Shown here in pieces: positions 39,001 to 51,000 of a stretch of 64,000 nucleotides of DNA. The translations under genes and the position numbers were made by a program. Position 1 is the stretch's first letter, and each line of letters starts with the position of its first letter. The stretch is from Heterobilharzia americana (Eukaryota > Platyhelminthes > Trematoda > Strigeidida > Schistosomatidae). The notes below the pieces were generated by a model that was given only the letters and a program-made list of their open reading frames with translations, was not told where the DNA came from and did not search any database. The stretch lies in contig OX104129.1 of the NCBI GenBank assembly GCA_944470555.2, positions 53,167,998 through 53,231,997 on the forward strand, written 5' to 3'.

Positions 39001-42000
39001 TGCTCTTTGATGTTGTATAGAGATTCAACGTTCTCACTAACCTTGATTATTGAATTCTTTTTCCTCCCGTGCACCTTCGTCTATTTTGATTCCACTCTTT
39101 TTCTACTCACTTGTTATTTGCATGCTAGTATGAAGTGTGTTAACTTGCATGGATGCGGTCCTGTATGCGGTTATACATTAAGCTCGTCTGAAACATTGTT
39201 TTAGTTATTCTGATAAGTTTCACATTCTACAACTGATTCAGTCAACGAAATTCGGTTCACGTAAGCAGTAAATTGGATTATGAAAGGCAAGCTTGATGTA
39301 CTTGTATTTATTGAACTTCTGAATTTTAGGCAGTCAATCAATGTCATCATGTAAACCGGGATCACAACACAACGATGCACAGACTTTACACCACTAAACC
39401 AAGAGAAAAAGCATTCAAGTGGAAAATAAAGAGATGGAAACAATGTAGTGAAATTTGTATAAAGCTATATCACAAAAAGAAAAGGGAGTTATAACAAACA
39501 ACGAATATTGTATAATGGTTAGGAGGACAAGGTGTAGATGAATTCACATGACAGCAAGTGATTCAGAATTTCGGCGACTGATTTACTTATTTAATGTCAT
39601 TCTGCTTTTCTTTAATGATTCTTTACTTGGTGGCTTGATTGTACGTAAGCAGTACTCCGAAGATATTACTATTATGTTTCAACCAGCTCCTCCATTTCAT
39701 GTAATTTCAGTTGCTAGTTCTCATCCACTACTGCGATACACACTGAATCTTAAACAACGACCCCAACATTTCCCCAATTGATAGTACTGCATAAAATACT
39801 AGTACAAAATATTTAATGAATTAACGCTACATTTAGGCTAGAAGACAGTTCAAATAAATCCTTAAGCATCACTTAACATTTCCAGATTGCGTATATGATA
39901 TATATATGGCATCGTTGGAGGATATATTGTGGCGCAGTTAAGATAGCCGAGTAGAAACAGGTCTGTTCACAGTAAACCATAAGCCATCTATTACGTGAAC
40001 GAAGTATTACACATTTAGTAGGCAATTACATAACTGTTTGGCGAGCGAACATATCTAGATGGATATTCTGAAATTCAAACGTAAGAATTAACAACACAGT
40101 CATTTCCATAGATTACCTTGGCAGTTTCATTTAATCGTTGCAACCGTAACAAGGTCACAATATCAGCATTGGCTAATTCTAATGCCACATCTAACGGTAA
40201 TTTCCCATCTTTGTCTGCGATCATTTGATTGGCTCGACGTCGCAATAACAAACAGACTAAATGTACTCGACCAAATCGACAAGCGTGATGAAGTGCAGTC
40301 CGACCTTGATCGTCTCTTATATCAATCTATTTACCGACAACAAAAAATAAAAAATAGTGTAAAGGAATCCTAAACTAGTTTTCGAAAGAAAAGTTAGTAA
40401 AATACAACGGACCACTATGGTGCATAATAAAACTTTTAGTAGGATTTAACATATCTTTTACCAAGCATCAGACCCGATGAATGATACATCTGATAACTTT
40501 CCAATAAATTCTGGTGTGAAAGTAAAAAGCAAACAACCTCTCACTAAAATATGCTTAACAGTTATCGATGAACTACAGAAATGAGACAAAATCTATAGGT
40601 TCTGATTTACTGAACACCCCAATGTTGACTGATTTGAAGGAAGGGAAAACAAACAGAGTAAACAACAGTCTATAAAATTACAAAATCTTGCTGTAAGTCT
40701 TAGGGAAATATACGTTTCTTGAATATGAATTAGGGGACATAACTCAAAACAGACCACGGTGAAAATAATGTATTCACCATTCACATTGTCACTGTTATCA
40801 AATGTCTGACTAATCTACGCATCAAACAACATTGCCCATATTATACTATATATAGAGTAGCGAAGTAAGTTGATGCACTATTGTCCTAGGCTGCCTGTTC
40901 AAAAAAGATGTTGCTTCAAAGTAACTCGGTGAAAATGTACCCTACAATGTGCTATTCAATTTCATGACTGAATATCCTAAAAAAAGGAAAGCCTTGATTC
41001 CTACAAGACTTAAAACCAAGGTTAAACTATTGTAGTCCTCAGTGCACAATGAATATAGATATCAGACAGAATGAAATGATATGCACGTACTAAATTCTTA
41101 TGAACGGTCAAATGGAGCCATTTACCTACATTTTGCACCTACTGATATCAATAAGCGAGGTTCATATTCTCAAAGATTTTCATCTCTCAAAGTATACTCT
41201 GTACTATAGTACACACTGTACTCTATGAGATATTCTAGTTATCTAGATTTCCCTGATGACCACTTTGAAACAATGAACAATCCTGATGTTATCAGATAAT
41301 AGGCGAAAAGTGACAGGAATTTCTAGTTGCAAATTTCATGCATCTTGAAACGTAACACTAACCCTTTGGAAAGTGAAGCCTGGATCTATGTAACTAAATG
41401 TCATAGTCAGAAGTGCTATCACTGAGCTGTACATGTTGTTGTTAAATATCAGTAAGCACAAAACTAGTTTATTTCGATCGACTCAAGTCTCTAGCTTTGT
41501 GACGATTAATTGCAAACTTCAGTCACCACTGATTTATAGACGTGAGGCCGGTTATTTACTATCCAGATACGTCATTTTTTTAAATTCAGAACTCAAATAC
41601 TGAGTAATTGGTCGCAGATTAAAACTTGACTCCACTTCCTGCAGTTTCAGCAAGTAGTGAGTAAGAATACAGAACAAGCGAAAACAAAATTGAACATATT
41701 CCTTTAACTTACGTCTGCACCATTCAATAGGAGAAATTCACTAGCTGCTATAGAACCAGTACGGGAAGCCAATATCAACGGTGGATAACTAGAAGATACT
41801 CCAACTTTCAGTTTTGCATCCGGACTAGCTCCACCAGCAAGACCGGACAAGATAAGAAGCGGACAACCAAGACGAGCACCAAAACAAACTAAATTCTCTG
41901 CTGCAGCTAGCTGTTCAGCACATCGAAATAGCACTCTGGAACTATTTTTAGCGTTAGACGTATGTTTTTCGTGCAAAGCTTTGATGATATTCATCAACTG

Positions 42001-45000
42001 GTCTGAAAATTAAATTTACAAATGTATGTCAAATTATTGATTAAATGTGTTTATTTTGAGGATTATTTTCATAAATAATTATCCGCTGGACAACCAATGG
42101 AAATTTGAGTCAGGCAGCTACTGTACTTTTTTCAAAATTAATCAGTAGTGCTAACCTGCGTTCTATGAAGAACCTAACAGGGAACGTTTAGGTTAACTGG
42201 TTACTACCTTAAACGGTAAGTCGCAGTTTTCATCCGAAGTCATTATTATTAGTTTTAAAAACAAACTTGATACAGCATTAGTACCAAGAAGTAATACGAT
42301 AATACTTTGAAGTAGAAACTGAAAAGAAGTAGGACAAGAAAGGAAACAACAGTGATCACATACTTGTTTTCCTAAGATGCTTTCGAAAGAGTTTTCGCTA
42401 CATTTGTTCAGCTTTGTATAAGCAGAGAACAAAAGAAAACTACAATACGATCACCACTGGTTGCGACTCCTATGTATACGTCATATTGTCTAGAGCTACT
42501 GAGTTAAATAACCTTTTAGACTCATCCAGGGAGTCCTGATGTGACGATAGGCGCCAACCTAACACAACTATTCGTTATCCCACTATAACATGTTATACAT
42601 TAGTTATCTTTCGACACAACGATGTCCAATGAAAAAAATCTTAAAGATTATGAATAGCCTCAAAAGGTTATCAGACAAATTATTGTGCTTACTTAGGATA
42701 GCATATCGACGCATATTATGCCGAGTTAATTTCTTATCTAAGCTATTCGATTCTCGGATAGATGATGGCGACGATGACGTAGGATGGTGGATAAGTTCAG
42801 GAAAATTATCACGTGTTTGAGCGCGTGTTTGAAGCCAATTATCGTACAAGTGTTTAATCCACTGAACAGCTTCTGTTGAATCAGATACTTCCTCCCCAGT
42901 GGATATAGGAAGACGGGCAAATTTAAAACGAACCCATTTGGCTTCAATCCAAACTTTACGTTGCTCGAATGGTGTGTTTGTTGACAGACGAGGAAACTCT
43001 GGAACACTATGGTGAGGACGATTTGCTTCGACAATTTCATTCACAAACTTATTACCTAGATTGAGCATCACATGCAATAACTCTGGCTGCCAATTATCAA
43101 GAGTTAGTGATCGAACCTGTAAGAATAAAATAAAAGGAAGAATGGTGTGAAGAAAAATAAAACTTTCTATGTTAGATGTGGTTAGCAGTTGAATTGAAGA
43201 CACACTGTTTATTCTACCCGAAACGTTATTCAACTATGAATTCGAAGACCAGTGGTTTTTACGCTGAAATCCACTACTAAGTTATCGAACAACAGTTACT
43301 CATTTCAACATGAGAGTAAAGAAGGCCCCAAACAAATTAATGCAATCGTACTTGGACGATACAAGGGGAGAAAGAGACAGATAGAGATACAGCATTTTAA
43401 GAATGATGAATGAAGGTAAAGCAAACCATAGGAGATAAATTCAGAAAGCTCCTACCACTTTCCTATTATTTTTTGAAGACAGAAGATACAACGAAACTTC
43501 AAAGTGACCCCCACTGATTTCGATTCTGAGTTATATCTGATATTATCCACAGCTACTGACTTAAACAATCTCTCAGATCCACCGCAGAGTCTTAATGAAC
43601 TGAGATACGCTAACACAACACAACTATCGTTTATTCCATAGTGCTACTTTACACAATGATCAAGTTTACGTTTCTTCCGTTTAGTAGCGGGTCAAAAATA
43701 AACAAGGAACAGCACGAGAACTGCCAGAATGACATTTATAATACGTGTGTAGGGAACACAGAAACCGGTATTTCAAGATAATTCACCTTTTCGGTGATGA
43801 TATCTACTTATTCTAACACAACGCCAAAACTGAGAACTACTTATGCGATGTTACCATAAGATGTCATCGACTGTGTAGAGACAATAGTAATCGAACACAC
43901 AAAGTTACCGGACATACTTACGACCTTCTCAAACAGATAAAACTAATAGGATATCAAAGCGAAATAAACCGTTAACATCAGGGCACCCTCTTGATATAGC
44001 TACTAAACAACTAGGTCCTATATGCCAATGACGAAAAACATCAAACTGTGTCAATAAATATATATTGTATTCACTGAATACATGACATATAGACAAACAT
44101 TCATTCATTCATTTCAGTAGCTATAAGACTCAGTAACTTTATACCGCTAACACAGACTTTAGGCTATTACCAACTAATATCACTAATTACCAATACAATC
44201 GACTAGTAAATCTTCCCCCACTTATCAGTATATCTGACAAATACCGAAAAGATGCCAAGCATCGGAAGGTATCATTCTCATACCAGTACTGCAGGAAAAT
44301 AATCGATTTCAAATGGAATGAGGTCAAGGTACACAACAAATCTCAAACGTTTAGTTATGAAGTTTGCTATCTCATGCTTTACGCCGTATATAAACTCTGT
44401 CTCAAAGTTGTGGAGTTACCTGATATGAATATGGGCGGAAAATTATGTCCGAAACGTTATCCAGCAAACGACACTGTTTCACTGTGTGACATTTCTAATA
44501 AACAGACTAAAATGGAATTCAATCTATGCTGAGAAATTCCTTAAGACCAAAGACAAAAATTGATACGCTAATACATTTATCATTTGGAGACTTCTAACAA
44601 GTTGAACGCTAGTAAAGTTGATGAATCAGATGTTTACAGCAGTCAGTGAAAGCAGACATTAAGACTGTTACATCACATTTGGTAAGGGCCAGGTAAGGAC
44701 CCAAGGAATTTCCAATGATGATTAAAAGCAAATAGTACCAGTTAAGAGAACTAAGGCAAAAAGTATATAAGAATAGATCAACAAAAGCCAAAAGAAATCG
44801 AAATCAACAAGGAAGACAAGAGTAGAGAGAGTACTAAAAAGAATGAATCAATTTCCAATAGTCCGACTGATCTTCAGTTATTATTACACACGACCGTAAT
44901 TCATTCTTAAGGAACACAGATACAAAGTTCACATTTTCCCAGAGAGCTCAGTTTAACAATGATATTGTAGATTGACGAAGTCTTAGTTTGACCGATACAA

Positions 45001-48000
45001 CGTTTTGGACTTACACCTACACTGTCTAACATTATCTACTGAGATTGGAGGTCGTAAGAAGACGTACAAACTATGATTCAAAGTTAAATACCGTTGAGCA
45101 TAAAATCAACTTAAAATGAAAACAAAGACTGAAGGAAACACAAACACTGCAACCGTTACTAGTTCTAATTATCCCCATAGTAAAAAGAAGTCAAGGATTA
45201 AGCATGTTCTTTGAGTTGTAATTTGTTTCTATGCATACTTGTGTGTATGTCTGTTAACCTACAGGTTGACCAAAACAAAGTAGAGAAAAATGGAGCCATG
45301 AAGAAGAAACGCAATAGTAAATTCTTAAATGACACATCTATGTTTACAAGCTTTCATGTACCAAAGTATAATACGATGATAATAATAGGACGAGACAAAT
45401 AAAACAATAAATTTTGTCCTTATGGTGATGATGACACGTCGTAAGTACTCCTGTTAACTACCGTCATATGGCTACCGCATCGATTTCCATTACGCTACCA
45501 AAGTGTGTTCTGTATAAATAGTATAGTGCGATCACGTAGTGTATAAATAGCGTATTACTTGATCAAATCATATAAGATGCCGGTATGAAAAACTTATGTA
45601 TGGCTTTTTTGGCATTTGAAACTGAGATAGTAAAACAGATCATGTGGTCTGAGTACACGCATAACATAAAGCCAAGTTACCATAGTACTCAAGCCAAACA
45701 GTAGAGAGCAGACAGAGATTGTCAACGCATCATCTAGCATTACCGTATAACGTCCTAAGCTGTCAACAGCACGGGGAACTCAAAAGCACAGAGACATACA
45801 TGAATAACACACCACCCAACATGATTGAGATCGGTATGGGTGGCAATACTCTAGATCTATACATAGTTGTGGAATTTAACGAGAGAAAAGTAGTTAACTT
45901 GAAGATAACATCAGCTGACGGGATCAACTATGACTCTCCCGAGGCAGGTAAGTGGCTCCACTATATCCACATGCAAGAGTTTCAACGTGAAGAAGCCCTA
46001 CACGACACGATTAGGCAGTGTTGGTGTTTGAGCTGCTGGTCAGGAAAACTGGAGATGCTAAGTGCACCAGTGATTACTGGTCGAGCCTAGTTATGGAACA
46101 ACAGTGGGCCTTCACACGACCCCACTGGATATCAACCAATCCACCGTCAAAGTTAACTTAACGTTCAACAAGATCCATATGTGCAGATCAGTGGCGCAGG
46201 TCTTCAAAGCACAGATAGTCAGGTCAATTGTTAGGATTCTGTCCAGTACGCTGACCGCGGTGTAGCCGAAAGGTAAAGGAATGCAGATTCCTAATTTCGG
46301 TAGTTACCGTTGTTGAAGCAGCTCCTAGAGAGGGGATGTGGTATGCCTTGGGAAGGTGTAAGGTAGTTAGTCCGGAACGCCGAGTGTCGTTCACCTTAGT
46401 CTTGGTCATAAAGGTAACCTAGGAGGAGACTTCGTGTGTGAAATTTTCGTGAGAGAGAAACAGTCCTCGGGGAAAGTGAGCTGTATCTCTTCTGAAGGGT
46501 TGTGGAGACCGAGAGAGATGTATCTCAGACATGTCTGCATGCAAGGAGATGAGCACGGTTAAACTATACGATTATCCGGCGAATGTGGGTGCGTTGAATC
46601 CCAACAGTTGGGAAGGTTCTAGGTCTACACAGATCAGTTTTGAGGGGGTGATAACAGAGTGCTTCGGCAGGAGTGTTCTTTTTCATGTGGATGCGTTGCT
46701 AGGATGTTTCCTGCTCGGCGACTGGACCGATCCCTCAGCTTTTTGGATGATAAAACCCACGAAGATGAAGACCGGCACAGAACTGGGAGCTGAGCAGAAA
46801 AACTCTCTTGTGAAAGTTGACAGGAGAGAAGTAGTGAAACTGAAGATCACATCAACTGTTGTTAGAAACCATCAGACAAAAATGTAGAATGAGATTTCAA
46901 AATAAGACAAGAATGCATCTGCACTACAAAGACTGATTTTCTACCGTATAGACTGAAGTTTCCAACCACCACCGAATCAAAAAGTTATAACAAGTAATGA
47001 AAGGTTATGAATAAAAAAACTAAGCTGTCAATTGCTTACAATAAAATAAATTCAATATGCCGGTATCATTGAGATCAATCCTGATCTACATCATCCAAAA
47101 TCTCAAACCAAAGAGGAAATCTACGTTTTAAACAGAATTATAGTGTAGCCCTGGGGAGTCCGCTTGATCTAATCTGCGCTGACACATTTATGTCCAACTT
47201 AGAGAATGGAATGAAACAATCAATTAACAGCAGGACATTTTACACATTACATGTGAATGACGATTTGTTCTTAGTTCAGAAGGATATGAATCATACCTCT
47301 AAATTATTTCAGATCTTCAATGGCATGCATCAAAACATCAATTTGACACTGGAATTTATGATGATAAACATTCCAACTATTTGAATCTAAACATTCACTG
47401 AACGGATAACAGTTCAGAGAAAATATCACAAACACAAATGAATTGGACGATATTTGAACTACAGAAGCTATGGTGCAATTGATCACAAGGCAACCTAGTT
47501 ACAGCTTGTTTTTCTGTACAACACTACCAGTTGTGTGTAACGATAGATAAATACATAGCTGTCACCTTCAATTTTACAAAACAATTCTCGTACACTTTTC
47601 ACAGCAAGTACATTGGAAGGATGGAGAGACGAGCACCTATATCGTTTGACTGATATATGCCAGAAAATGTGAGACTGGAGAATCGCAAGCGCTGTTCATT
47701 AAACCTCTTCAGCACTTAATCAATACAATAAAACGTAAACACCCCTATGGCTTTTAGAATAATCAATCAATAGAGAACAGAGCCATTGCTTTGATTTGAG
47801 TTGTTAGCTATCAAAAGAACTTGACATGACTTTTATATCCAGAAAAAATCAATTATCAACTGAGATTTACCCTGGTAACTGTAATTTGGATAACTCAATT
47901 GTATTACTCTTTGTTTTCATATTCGATTAATATTTTCGGACGAGTTTTTAACCATTTTATTAGTGTCTACTTAATTACCCGTTTTATTTATCACATAACC

Positions 48001-51000
48001 TACCTTTTTCCTGTTTCTATGTGCTCTATTCGATGATCTTATTACTGTTTCTCAAGCTTCAAACACAAATTTGCATAATTGCATTTCCAACTAAAGATAA
48101 ATGCAGTGCTTTATGCTACGACATACGATCGTTTATTTGATTAATATAGCACACAGTGACACACTTTAATTTACTGGATGACGCTTGGAGCAGAATTCAT
48201 TGCTCATATTCATATAACTTTACAACAGTGCTCAAGTTTTCCTCTTGCATTAGTGCTTTTTACTGTAGTTGGTAGGGACTATGTTTGAGCCTGGAACTAC
48301 AGACTTTTTGATTACTCTCCTTGCGGTAGAACTAAATTATGTTATGAATTTATCCTGATTCTTTGAATATTTTAGTTTGTCTGCAGCTGAAATGAATCCA
48401 AAAAATAAAGTGATGACCTCTCTTCGTTCGGTAAATTTAATTCATGCTGTGGTGAAATCTAAATTTTCTCGGAACAGCGGTCAGTATAACAAATGTCTTC
48501 TCCTGACCTGTAGAACTGTGGAACAACTATTAACCACTAAGCGGATTTAATTTTACAATCGAACCGATAAGCCGTATAAAATCCTTATTCGATAGTGAAA
48601 AAAATCTTTCGACGAATCGAAAATAAGTAACGAGCACAGCGAAGGTAAATAATATAATATCAGCTCACCTTTGAGATGTGAACACCAAGACTACGGTGAA
48701 CTGCAGCACATAGAGTACACAGTGTCACGCCTAAATTAATGCTAGCCCATCTTGCATCTCCAACAGCGCAATCAGCACAACAACGATTACCGGCCAAATC
48801 AGGTTCGCGCCAGAGTAAAATTCCACTCTTGTTTTTTAGTGCATCGTAGTCTGGAAGTGATGACTGAGAGACTTGAGAAAAGGGGTCATTTGTACGAAAA
48901 CCTGACATGGAGTTAACTGATGGACTGTTGGAAAAGTCTAAGCTTATTTGAGTTGGGCTACATGAGCTCAGTAAATCAAGTGAATCATTGGTAAAGCTCT
49001 CTTTCAAACCCTCATTTTTTAGATAACGTGGTAAATTAGTCGGATAGAGTTCATGAAGACCAGACTGTAATGTATTCACCCAAAGATTCAATTCATCAGT
49101 ACTGCCAGCCTGTAAATAATATGTTCGGTGTCCTGATGATACCAGTTCAAAGACAAATCGACGATCTGTAACATAATGCAATAAATTCATTTGTTTCTCT
49201 CCAGCCGTTAATCGCTTATTTGGTTGAACAACTCGAGCTGTGCAAAATCGAAGGTTAGTCTCCATAACAGTCCATCGCGGAGCAGCTTGACAAGACAACT
49301 GCGTCGGAAGATTATTTTCAAGATAGTTTTTGGCGTCTGTTTCATTTTTCAGTCGATTAGTACAAGAAGATAGTGCATTTACTCTTTGAGTAAGCTCCAA
49401 AAATGCAGTATCACATGCAGACTGGAGATCTGCGGATGTTAACCCAGGGAAACGTTTACAATAAACCAATTGATTGTCATTTACACGAAACCATCTTCGA
49501 GCCCACGTACGCCAACCTTTCTTTCCACTTCTCTTGAATAAATAACCTTCTAAACGGGGATTTAGCGAAGTGCTTAGATTTACTTCACCTTTCATCTCGC
49601 AGATTGGAGTTTTGAGTGGTTTAGATTTGCCAGAATCCATGACATTTGATTTCTCTTCAATATTTGTGATCAACTTTTTGATTTGGTTTACTAACGATGA
49701 AGAAGTGAGAGTATTTATCTTACTGGAACTATCAAATATCAAATTCACTTGTTCAGAATAGAATTGTTGAACAGACAATGCTAATATAATCAGTCGTAGA
49801 TATGAAATGATATAATTTGGTCCAGTCATTTGACGAATATGTGATAAGTAGACTGTTGCTGTTGTTTGGTATATCTCTTGAGCCTCTTTAACTTGATTGT
49901 CAAATGTTTGTAAATCTAATGGAGATCGTGAAGAACTTGCTGAGGCAGCACGATTTATAGCATTCTCTAGGCGTTCATAAGCACGTTGAAAATTTGACCG
50001 AAGATCTTGCAGTTTGTTTAAGCTATCATTAATTTTTGTTAAGATAGTCTCGATATCCAATATCTTTGTGGCTAGCATTCTTGTTTGTTCGGCAAATAAA
50101 GTTATTAGGTGAGCAGCATGATTAAGTATCTTTTGAGTCCCCAAATGATCCCATTCACTTGTGAAGTCTGTATTGAATGCCCATAACTGTTTTTGATCAA
50201 CGCCCAAATCAATACACTTGGCCAATTTTAACAGAGAAGAGGAAAATGCTTCACCGGTCTAGAAAAAAAACGGGGCGCAACTCAGTGCACATGTAAAGAA
50301 AGTACTAGTAAATATAAGTCTTAGAAAATGTTGTCACTCACTCAAACGGTGGATTGATATAAAGGTAATCTAACTCAGTTTGATATAAGGTTTACGTAAT
50401 AGGCTTGTTGTGTTACAGCTGATAATACTACTCAGTTTCTCAGACCAAATAGCTGGGACAGGATTCAGACCCAGAATTTACTTTCTACAGTCAAACGCCT
50501 AGACCGATGAGCCATATCCCTACATACCGAACGACAGGAAACGATGATGATCAAACAAGTCAGTAAGTCCTTAAGGATTTGTGTAGTATGAAATGAGCAA
50601 TAGATAACAGCGCTACTCATCTGAACAAGCCAGTGGGTAAGAATTCTGGAACTTTTCAACATGAGGCAAATAAATGTTATGATTTCTGAATGAAACTCTA
50701 ACATAATATTGGCATAGAACAGTATTTTCAACTGACTTTTACACAGAACAGCTCTTCAATATCAGCGTACTAGGCCATGAGTAACATATGGCGTTTTAGA
50801 GCTCATAATTCTACGATTACTAAAGGCTTGGTAGGTGGAGCTGTTTTCAGAACCACAAAATATCCGCTGAAGGTTGGCAGCCAAACTCAATGGTCCACGA
50901 CTAGGTCAATCACCACGTCAATTAACCGCGCTAACAAATTGCTCAAGGAAAATAATTAATTTGACTGAATTCATATATTTCCTAAATACTAACGATTCCG

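Larger units (their letters stand above)
26637..40116 (-). other. ACAP intron 5, 13.5 kb, filled with mobile DNA
   Basis: The donor GTAATC at 40116 and acceptor GCAG at 26637 join the last ankyrin exon to the tail exon in phase. Inside are two minus-strand RTE remnants, one plus-strand RTE remnant, two (TA)n tracts and several tRNA-like short repeats. About 33.0-35.9 kb and 39.1-40.1 kb hold AT-rich sequence in which I see nothing further, apart from a tRNA-like repeat near 34.3 kb. Schistosome genes are reported to have longer introns toward the 3' end; this gene fits that trend. Confidence 0.82.

Noticed and set aside
44411..44470. Hammerhead-like CTGATA...CCGAAAC
   Set aside because: The 5' box has an extra base and no stem II can be drawn; a chance match.
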